From: Ctena decussata
Lineage: Eukaryota > Mollusca > Bivalvia > Lucinida > Lucinidae
Direction: 5' to 3'
DNA: 64,000 nucleotides
Assembly (NCBI GenBank): GCA_963989385.1
Contig: OZ022503.1
Location: forward strand, 68,732,123-68,796,122
The position numbers and the translations under genes are program-made. Under the pieces are notes generated by a model. It was not told the origin of the DNA and did not search any database. It saw only the letters and a program-made list of their open reading frames with translations. This document shows, one piece after another, positions 27,401 to 39,400 of the stretch (position 1 is its first letter; each line of letters starts with the position of its first letter).

Positions 27401-30400
27401 ATCTTTTATAATAACTTTAACACAAAACAAGACGCAAAGCGGACAGCTGCGGAATTACCACGTGGCCACAATGCCAGCAGACCACAAACAAATTACTGAG
27501 ACACAAGAATAACAATGACGAACCACAACAGAATTACCGCCTTGGAACGGTCAGTAACAAGCTACTGTTGGGCTTAAACTAGTTTTACTGGGCCCAAACT
27601 CGCCCTCTGCTTCTGCCAAGGTTGGCAAAAAGGCGGGAAATACTCATATTTCCCAGGACGGCGGGAAATACTGGTAATTCCCGGGAAATACTAGTAATTC
27701 TCGGGAAATACTGGGAAATTGGTGTCTTTCCAGCTAGAAAATTTTGTATATATTTTCAACGGGTATATACAACTATATGCAAAGCGAAATATAATTAGAT
27801 GTTTCCTATTATAATAATTAAGCAAAGCTACAGATAAAATATTGCGCAGATCTGTATATGCAATTGAATTGCTTCAAAAAAAAACTCACATCATTGTTTA
27901 AATTAATCGGGTGACAAACTCAAAGATAAGAAACTGGAGTATGATTAAAGTTCCTTTGTGAAATATGTGTAGCTGTGTCCCTCAGTCCAGATTTGAAGGT
28001 CTTCTAAGGATTCTGTCCTAGTTTGGCATGATCAAACTTTGTACAAACTAGCCTGCAGAAAGCTATGTTCTTTAGCAGTGATATATCTGGCGAAAAGAGT
28101 TAAAGTAAAACAGCAGCTCTGTTAAAGAATCTTCTATTCCATCCCACAACCTTGCAAGGTCATTGGGATGTGAAGTATTTATTATAGCTTCATATCAGAA
28201 CTAAATGGTAAAAGATCTTGTGTTTTGAAACAGTATGTTAGAAAAAAATGTGTGAATTGAAACACTGATGAGGATTTGACAGCCTGATATTATGTATATT
28301 TATATAAATTAGTATTTAAAATTCATTTTTCTTTGAAAGTATGGCCTTTCTAGCTGCCAAGAATCATATGTTGTGCCCTCTGGTATTGACTAGTTCTTGA
28401 ATTATAACCTTATTTGTATGATATGTACATAAATGATAATACATATGCATTATCAACTTAAATTTATAGAAATAAGACAGAATATTTTAGCTAAAAAGGC
28501 TCTAAAATATCATATTTCCCAGTATTTCCCACTTTGGCAACATTTGGAGTATTCCCGGGACGGTAATTACCGGTAAATTACCACTGGGAATCCCCGCCAC
28601 CGGTATTTCCCGGCCAACCTTGGCTTCTGCAGTGGTTTGAAACATTAAGTTAGTTGTTTGATTCGCACGAATCAATGAATCATCACCAGAAACAAACAAA
28701 GCACGGATAAGGTCTATGATGAATCAGAGATGAGGACTCAACGGAAAGAACGTATTGCGACACCAGGAGACCCCTTGGAAATCAGACAACACCACTGAAA
28801 TACCGGAAGAAAAGAAAACTATCAGTTGAACCCCGAATAACCAAGAAACAGACAAGGCAAATTCCGGCCCCAACCAACTAAATTAAGTAGCTTTATGTCG
28901 GGCCCGTCATTGAGTCTGATGCCTGACTAACCGGCGTGCAAATAAAGAGGGAAGCAAATTTTTTAACCATAATTGGGTGAACCACTTAACATGCAGTCTG
29001 TAGCATTACATTTATATTATATCCAATACGTGTGCAACGAACGGTAATTTTCCTGAACTGATCTGAAAAATCAGACTTACCTATAATTTTTTGAATTTAT
29101 AGACTAAGTCATAATGATGTTCTGGTTCCGATAGGCCCTGTTGCAAAAGACGTTTTAATCCAACATTGAATTTAGAAACCAATTTATAGTGTCAACGAAA
29201 GAATTTTGAAAATGCTTTTCAAAGTTTATGATAGCTATAGTCTTGTTGTAGAAGCTTAGCAGTTAATATTTTATTACGCGCATTGAAGTCAGTCACATGA
29301 CTAGACACTCTAGCAAACCGAATAAGTTGAGAAATGTAAACCCCGTAAGAGGTGGAACGGGAAACATCACCATCCTAAAAAAGAAAATTTACTATGTCAA
29401 AATCAAATTCATAGCGTTTATCATAAATTTTGGATAAAACAAATCCATTTGAAACAGATAAATGTAAATCCAAACATGGGGCTTCACTATCGGCTGCATT
29501 AGAAGGCCATTGGGCATTTGGTTTTGGAGAAAAAGAATTTTGAAAGGTTTTAACCATATATGGACATGGCGGCTATCTTGGACATGCGACCATAACCATC
29601 TGAATAAACTTTAGTTTCCTTGACCAACTGAAGCTCCAGTGGCTTCAGAGGAGAAGATGTTTGAAAGTGTTGAGAGGAGACAGACTTTCACTCTACTTGA
29701 ACATAGGTCAAAGAATGACATTGACTTTAAGCGACATAATTCCTTAATCTAGTCATTTAGTTAACCATATATACCAAATATTATAACTTAAACTTAAATA
29801 GTTTCTGAGAAATCCACTGTTTAAGCATTTTCCCATACAAAAGCATAACGTAGTACATATAGCTTGACCGGGTCATAAATTGTACAAACTATGATGGGCT
29901 CCAGTGCTCAATGCTACATACCAGGTTTGAAGGTCATAGGCCTTTCGGTTCTGGAGGAGAGGATCTTTGAAGGGTTTTTGTACCATATATGGTCGTGGCG
30001 GCTATCTTGGTCACGTGACCCAGACCCCGGGAACGTAAGTTTGTTCCCCGGGACAAACTTACGTTCCCCTATCCTACTGAAGCTCCACATGCAATTTGGC
30101 TTTGACTGGCCAAGCAATTTCAGAGAAGAAGATCTTTGAAATGGTGGACGACAGACGGACGACGGACAGACGGACGACGATCCAAGGCTGCGCTAAAAGC
30201 TCACCTGTGAGCCTTCGACTCAGGTGAGCTAAAAACCGTTCAAGATATTTTCACGAAACTTTACACATATAAAGCACCATCAGACAATGTGCAGAGAATA
30301 AGACCTGTAACACTCCATCTTCATTATTTCCAAATCAGGTCCCTTTGAAATTATTGGAATGTAAATCGTGTCTGCTCTAGAATTAAAAACCAGTTCAAGA

Positions 30401-33400
30401 TATTTGCACAAAACTTGGTACAAATATAAAGCATCATTGGACGATGTGCAGAGAACAATAACTGTAATTCCACTTACATTAATAACAGAATTATGCCCCT
30501 TTGTTATTACTAGTAAGGAAATCGTGTCCACTGTATCACTTTAAAACCATTCAAGATATTCAAATAAAACTTATTAAAATTATAAAGCACCATTATTTGA
30601 TGTTCAGAGAATAAGAATCTTAACTTCACCTACTTTTTTAATAGAATTATGCCCCTTTAGTTTGGAAATTGTGTTTGTTCTGTAACTTTAAAACGGTTGA
30701 AGATATTTTAACAAATTTTGACCCAATATAAAGTATCATCAGTTGGTGTAAGACAACAAATACCATAACTGCACCTACATTTTCACAGAATTGTGCCCCT
30801 TTGTAATTTTAAGTATGGCAACTGTATCCAACCTATAGTTTTATAAGTATTAACTATGTTTCTCGAATTTTTACAAATACAAAAAATTATCAGATGATGT
30901 GCAGAGAAACAAGAATGGTAACTCAACTACCCTTTTTTAAATGGAATTATGTCCCTTTGTAAGTTTTAGTATAGATGTCGTGTTCCCTCTGTAACTTTAA
31001 AACGGTTCAAAATATTTTTGTTAGACTTCGTACAAATATTAAGCATCATCAGGCGATGTGAACCATACCTCTTCCTACAATTTTCACAGAATTATGCCCC
31101 TTTGTAATTTTAAGTTGGCAACCATGACTTTAGGGAAAATACTGTTTGAGTAAATTAATTCCAGTCGATTTCGAAGCTTGATGTCATATTTAAAATGCCA
31201 TTTTTGCATTTCATTAGCGTTTGGTTTCCTCTCCTCTATGCAGATATTGTCGATATATAGCGGAAAAAGGCAACTACGTTGTACTTTGATAACCTCTTAT
31301 ACAGTGCAGTGTAACAGTTGGATGAAAAATTTATGTTTTGAAGGACCCTTTTGCACTTGTCACGTGTATTTAAAGATTCTTAATTCCAGAAATTTATTGA
31401 TAATTGTTTTTGTGTCTTCGGTTTGTCGTATCGGATATGGGTCCCCAGGGTCAACAACCACTAGAGCATTGTATTGATAATTGTCTCATTCAAATTTATC
31501 GTCTTATCTATAATTAAATTTATTATAGTTGATAGTAACACAAATACAGCATTAAAATTTCTTTCTGATGATATATAGTGGCCAAATATTCCTCGCCCCA
31601 ATATAAACAGGGCCGATAACCCATTGATAAAACAGGAGTTGTGTTTTTTTTAATGATGTTTATCTCATTAGAATGAGGTCAAATTTGAATTTTTTATAAA
31701 CATTTTCACCAGGGTAATGTAGCTTTGGCCTACATTAAATATTTTGACAAGAGAGGGTACCCAACCTATTAAGATCAAGATTTGTCTTTCATTACTGCCG
31801 TTTCACCTCATTATAATGGGCGAATGTCTGTGAAGTTTTATCTAACCGTTTCAAGGTTAATGGAGCCATAACTGGCCAAACAAATTGGAAGGGCGGGCAA
31901 ATATACCAAAAGACCGGTAGTTATCTTTGACAGTCATGTCAGACTGTCCCATTAAGATATATTAATGATTTGTTTTCACTTCAAGACAATGTTGTAACGG
32001 GTAACAAAGCTATGGCCAAGACATACCGCTTTGTAAAATGCTGATAACTTCCCATGATACTATAAGACATTGTGTCTCATGATGAGCGCATGGGTGAAGT
32101 TTCGTGAAATTATTTCAAACGGTAACTGAGGTATAGCCCAGAAATAATTTTTTGCCAAGGGCAGACACTTCATATGTTCGTCTTCATTATTTGTGACATT
32201 TGGTTTCAATCAATAAACGTGGTCAAAGTACCAAAAGCATAAGTTTGAACTCGTAAATCGTATTACTATTGACAATTCCGAAATACTTTTGATACCGAAT
32301 CATAGACCCTAACATGTGTGCATATATGTCATTATATTTGAGGAAAAATATTGCGAAGGGTTCAGAAACTATAGCCTGGACAAGTTACCTTGACAATGGC
32401 AGACATTTTATAAATTAAGGCAAAAGTGTTATGGTTCATAAATGTATTACAATGGACGAATATCTATAGCTCCCCTGACCAATCAAAACAAAACAAGGGC
32501 AGATTACTCATTAAGAAACAAGGAGTCACTTTCTTTATTAGAACCATAGAACCTCATTGAGGAAAGTGAATTACAAATATTCCATAAACTGGAGATACAC
32601 TTCGGTCAAGACATATTGCCAAGGTGAAAACTCATTTATAAAGAGACCAAGAGTTTTCATTCTTATTCATGACGCTTTATTGCATTAAGATAAATGTATT
32701 CGTGAAGTTTGATGAAATATTTCAAAGGCTCATTGAGCAAAAGCCCCGATAAGAAATTTTGAAAAGTGCGGATAACTTAAAAAGAAACACCATAAGAATT
32801 ATCTGTCTTGTTGAAGATATATATTTTCATTAAGTTGAATTGATGTGTACAACATAGCTATGACAAGAAATTTTACCAAGGGCAGATAATTCAAAAATAA
32901 AAACTCCAGGAGTTGTCTGTATATTCAAGACATATTATCTCTTAAAATTCAATGCATGTGAGAAGTGTAATGAAACTACCCCGGAAGAATATGAAGTAGT
33001 AAAGAAAACTCAACATTGTAGAAACGAGCACTACCAGTAAAGAGCAAATAACTTATAACGTTTTGAAGCTAGAATATTCATTGGCATTATGGCAACATCG
33101 TTTATATAACATATCTTTGAGGTTTCATGTACTTTTACCATTAAATAAAATATGAGTTATAACCCGGCCACTAAAATTGGCCAATGTAAGCTCATGATCC
33201 ATTTCGAAAAAAGTTATCCTTTCTTTTGCTATTTTTGGCCTTTAAAATTGTCTCTCTTGTTCAAGACAAATTGTCTTATTACGTAGAGTGCATATGTGAA
33301 GTTAATAAAGGAGCTGTAGCTCTGACATGACATATAACTACACAGTCAACTCCCGATATCCAGAACATTGATATCTCAAAATCTCTTCTTGTATCAAAGA

Positions 33401-36400
33401 ATATATTTTCTGTTTTTTTTTTACATTTGAACTCCTGTTATCTCAAAATACTGATATCTAAAAGGAAATTTTCTGGTACCAGAAAATTTACTTTGATATA
33501 TCAGTAGTTTGGGATGAAATTTGATTTCGAGATATCGAGAGCTGACTGTAAAAGCGAAAGATCCTAAGGGTAGGCTGACTTGTTCAAGGGCTATTGTCTT
33601 ATTAACTTGAACATATATGTTAAGTTCAATGACACTTTCCAAAAGAAATAAAAGTTATAACCCTAACAAGAACTTCAATATTGTAAAAATACCATTACCA
33701 GTAGCAGTAGATACATGTAACATGAAGTCTGCATTATTGTACGCGCCAAGTGGTTTGTGTAAGGAAGACATATCTGTGACTTTTCAAGAGCTTTTGCCAA
33801 ACGTTTATTAGTTGTCGCTGGCAACACAAGCAATGATAATAATGACGGAATTAATGGCGACTAACGGACGCCTACTATTACCGAGGGCCCTGTTTCGCTA
33901 GCGGCGGGGAGCAATAAAGCTTATACCATTTTTTAAAGGAATGTTATCTACATTCTAGGAAGATGCAAAGTTCTGATGTTTTGATTGAATATTGCTCCTT
34001 AAAATTAAGTTTACAGATATGCAAATACTGCCTACCTGTTTGAAGTCTAATGCTTACATGTTAAGCAATGAAAGTAGAAAATGAAAAAGTAAGAAAAAAA
34101 AGAAAACAGGACAAATGTTTACGAAGATTACAGAAAAGAATATCTGAATATCTTAAAGTTCAGGCTCAAACTAGCAGGAAAATTACCAGTATACAATGGC
34201 TATAGAAATATTTTTTACAATTTGGAATCCTATATGATCAGGATTTTATGACTACATATTACTGGAATATAGAAAAAATATCTAACAAATAACATGGTCG
34301 AAAAGAAAGAAAGAAAGTCAAAGAAAGCTATAACAGATTTTTACTCACGAACGCAGGTCTCGGTATCTGGGTCACAAACATCTGGTTCACAGTGTGAATT
34401 GTCGCAACATACTAAGGTAATTAAACAAAGAAAATTTGTTATAACTATGTTATGTCATTATCAAAGTTTTCCTCTTTGATATGGCTGGAGAAATATCTGA
34501 ATTACTATCAAACTCTAGAGTCTTATCGATATAGATGGAACTTCAGACTCTCATTCAGTCACACTGAAGTCAATCATAGACATGTGTTAATAACGTTGTA
34601 CGATATATAGAAAAATCAAAAACTCCGATATTACCAAATATCACTGTATATTTTCTAAACCTCAACCGCAGTTTCACTGATTAACAGATTTTCAAGAAGA
34701 CAAATTAAAATACCTAGCAACAAAACGTAGCGACGTAATGTTTTAAACAACGTTTTGGTTTCAAATAAGCAACGTTTCCGGTACTTTGACGGCACCTGTC
34801 CCTTCTAAGTGGCTGAATTTAATTCGGGCTTCAAACGATTTATCAATAATTTTTTTCCTTTGCCCGCCTTAGTGTCGTACTGTCTGTGTACATTTTATAA
34901 AAGGGAAAAGTAACATATTTCGGTTGCATAGTACTTGCGCAATTGTCAATATGTTCGCTGACTTTAAGCATTCGTGTTCTAGGGTCACGAATTTGTGGGT
35001 TATATATCTTGACCCTATTTCGAAGAAAATTTCCCTGATATATTCCTCACCGCAACCTCCGCATTTCATTACATAGCTCACATTTTTAACTTCGCACAAC
35101 ATGCTTTCATGTACTTTGAAGTTGATTCCGCAATTAAATGTAAATGAGTTTCCTTCTAGCAGATGAGTACAGAGGCCGCAGTTTGGTCCGTTACATTTTT
35201 TTTTACTTCATGACTCTCATTTGAAGGAAATTTGGTTCTTGTGAGAAGGCGCTTAAGATTATAAGTTTGTCCTTTGCTCTATAAGAATTGGTACCTTGAC
35301 ACATTACACATTTTTCAGTTTCCTGTAAGATTGGCAATTCATCCTTAATAATACGGAACATTTCTGGATCTTTCGGATTATATGTTGAAACATATGGAAT
35401 TAACTTATTTTCTGTTCTTGTCGTAATTGTACGGAGAGTATTCTTGTCTAATGTCATTGCTTTCGCTAGACCCTGGTTAATTATTTGCTCGGGACATTTT
35501 TGTTTATTTAAAAATGATTTTAGTTCATCCATACGGTGTTTGAGAACAGTTCCTCAGATACAATTAACCTAATACGGCGTGCTAAGATATACGGAATGTT
35601 TATCTTAGTATGCCGTGAGTGACAAGATTAAAATAACAAGTATTGCTTGCTACCTGTGTGTTTGTAAAAGATATCCGTTTCTATTCTTCCTCCTATATTC
35701 CTGACTAGCACGTCCAGAAATGGTTGTTCCTCATTACTGTATTGTAGTGTAAAAATTATATCTTTATGCAAATTGTTTAGAATCATTTGATCGGCTGTTA
35801 AGGATATGATACATTTCGTTTTTTCTGCTATACAGTTATCCCAGGATTCCGCTTGTTAATGTGCAATGACGCCATATTTGTGGTTTTATGGCTTCAACTC
35901 TGCTAAAAACGTCACAGTTTGACCATGTAAAGTCTTTTACGGTCTGCTTTTTCTGCTAGGTTTGAGCGCAAACCATGACTAACTATACGTCTCTGTTAGT
36001 ACCTGAGACCTGCATATAGCCAACACACCATCGCAAACTTTTACATGTTCTAGCTCCTTTTTCAGCAGCATATGAATGCATGAAGCCTTGCCAACATTTG
36101 GACCCTATACCCGTATTAGTTTAAAACTCCGTTATAATAACAACGATTGTCCTAAAAAGTTCCTTGGAACTAAATGCATGCCATATGCTTTCCGTTTATG
36201 TATTATATATCTGAAAATGTGATCTTATATATAATTAATAAATAACATGTGTGTTATCATTATATAGACTTGTTTTAGACTTGAGACAGAAGTAAAGCCA
36301 TTTTTTTCACTAAATTGTAATAGGTAGTGAGTAAACTGGCTGCAAGTTTCCAATATAATATCTTTAAAGATATGCTTGCAAATGAAGTTGTCGGGTGAAA

Positions 36401-39400
36401 CTACCTAATAAGCTATAAACACAGTTTCAGTAAATGTTTACGGCATATCTCATATGGAAGAATCTTTAATATGCTTTATGATTGTTATAAAACTGATAAT
36501 AACGATGGCTGTCTTGCCTGAAACAGCATAACATACAGGTGCTTTGCATTAATTTTATACCTATGCAATTTTTTCAAAAGTCTTAGCATACCCCAAAGTG
36601 CATTCTAGATTCGGCTGAAAGTCTTTGTTGTCAAAAAATCTTACATTTACCGTGGGAATAAATAAAGGGACACTGCTTAGGATTCCAGAAAAGTTCGCTG
36701 TATTGAATATTGCGAAGAAGCTATTTTGCAACCTATTAAAGTTATCTTATTTATATTGACAAGTGCTGAAACGCTTCCGCGTAGTTTTTGTCGTTTTCGC
36801 AGTGTACAGGAATATGGTAATGAATAACCGAGATCGACATTTCGATAACATATTTAAACATGTTACAAATAATGAATAGTCGCATAAATTTCTTTTCTGC
36901 AAGCAAATATTTAACCTTAAAAAGAGCAAGGCGGGACCGTCTTTCAGAAAACTAGCAAAGGTTCAGTGCTAGAAATAAAAGTCAATAAACAGAATACCTC
37001 TATTTTCCCATCTGCAACCTATTTTGCAAACATACTTTTCATAGCATTTCGCTTGCAGTTAGTCACTGATAACTGGAAAGTTAACGTGACGGAAGAGAGG
37101 GGTGGGGTAATTTAGTCAAGTTTTGCTTTTAAAAAGTTTAAATTTCCATTTGTTTGCCTTTTTCATCTCCCGTCTTAATCATTTAACAATATTGAACAAT
37201 CATCATGTGATTTCATTCATCCTTCTCTGTTACTGCGAAAAGGTGTGAACAAATGCTTTCTAGTAGGTCCACTGCCTGGATAAAAGATAGGAAAAACTAG
37301 ACATTTTATATATTTCTTTGCCAGGTTCTACATTTCTAAAAACTCATTTTTGTGCTTTGCTAAAATATTAACAGGAAGAAAAATGATAAATTTAAGAAAG
37401 AATAAAGCCAGTACCTCAGTTTCAAAGCCTGTAATACAACAAATAGGGATGTAGTAAGACGTATGAAACACTGGCATAGGTTTACTGTGTCCACCCCTCT
37501 CTTCTGTCCTGCCTTCCAGTTGTCAGTGTAAAAATACCGTAAAACGCATTCTTTCAATAGATAACAAATAAGATAAAACAGGCATTCTATTTCTTAAATG
37601 TCTAAAGCAAGCCTAACGGTTTTAACATCAGGATCTTTACTATTTGGCTCCGAAGATGGTCTCCTCTGGCTCTTTGATATGTTGCAAAATCGCTTCTCAG
37701 CAATATATCTATACAACGAACTATTCTGGAAACCTAAGCAGTGTCCCTTTATCTATTCCCACGGTAAGTGTACGATTTTTTGCCAACAAAGACTTTCAGC
37801 CGAATCTAGAATGCACTTTGGGGTATGCTAAGACTTATGAAAAAATTGCATAGGTATAAAATTAATGCAAAGCACCTGTATATTTTTCATCATGCAACTT
37901 TACAAATGCGATAGTTTTCTGTTTGCCTTGGTGCCATGAGAAAGTATACAGGCGTGAAGAAAGTAAGCATAGTTACAGGAGTTGTATTAATGTTATACCA
38001 TATATAACTAAGCAGGCAGTTAGAAAGTGTTATTTTACACCAGTCAATGCAGTGTTGCACAGAGCAGGGCTGGTGTAGTCTCAATTGAAATATTAAGTAT
38101 CTGGGTATATATAAAACCTACTTTCACACAAACTATTATATTCAGGTAATAGATGACAATGTCATTTAATTCGCCAAGTTCAAATGTATCAACTAGGCAT
38201 TTGACGTGATGAAACTCCATGTGTAGATAATGTGATACACGGCATTTAAGATAGTGGGTGGTGGCTGTCGACGATTGTTTCTATGGCGGTGTTTCGAACG
38301 ATCTATAAAAGAATATTGATGTTAAATGAATAAAGACAAATTGAACATATTCAATACTTATGCCTAGTGGCCAGTAAAAGGGACATTGACAAACAATGCC
38401 GATCACAATCAGACGCTGCTAAACGCTGATAATGATCTACACTTTTTGTATAAGAAAATAGGCACTAGTCATTCAAAGCCAGATCTTCCTTTAATGACAA
38501 AGGGACTCAAGCATTTATAAGAAAAGAAGAGTCCACTAGGCATTTATTGGTTAAAGACTTACCGGCACAAGCGGTTGGATCCAACAGACTACAGCAAAAG
38601 TGAGTACCAGCAGTGCAATCAGTAGTGCCACAAGCTATGACAAAAAATGACATTTGTACTCAGCGGAGAGAACGTGTTAACACAGTATTGATTCAACGTC
38701 ATTGAAATAACATTGAATGAAAATTGACATAGTTTTACTGACCGGAGACACAATGACGACCATTGTCATTGTAATAAAAATAAGCAAAAATTGACACTTC
38801 TACTCAGCGAAAAAAAAAAACACACACAAAATATTGACGTCATTTTGATTCAACATCGTTGAAACAACACCGGGTGCAAACTGACCTTTTAGACTGAGCG
38901 AAGACATAATAATGACGCAACGTTGATTCAGCGTCATTGTAACAAATTGAATCAACATTAACATTTTCACTCAGCCTCAGCGAAGACGAAATGTTGACAT
39001 GATATTGATTCAACGTCATTGAAACAACACTAAATTCAGGTTGACATTTTTACTCAGCGGATACATAAAAATTGCACAACGTTTATTAATTGGCATTAAA
39101 TCTACATTGCATACAATTTGACATTTTTTACTCAGCTGGCGGCTGTTTTATGATGTGGCAACGTTTATTCAACTTCCTTGAAACACCACTGAATAAAAAA
39201 TCGCCGACAAAACATTAATACAATGTTGATTCTAAAGCTATGAAACAATATCGAATCAACTTTGATTCAACGTAATTATGTTGAACCAACGTTGACTAAA
39301 CGTTTTTTCATGATTTGATGTCAGATTCTACTGTGACCGCTGCGGAAAACCGAGCTTACGTTATTTGGATGCGATACGTTGTCTTTAAATTCAGTCGAAT

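Noticed and set aside
30235..33320. CRISPR-like arrays of regularly spaced repeats
   Set aside because: These are eukaryotic degenerate tandem units of about 150-160 bases with no short conserved repeat and unique spacer pattern, and no cas genes.
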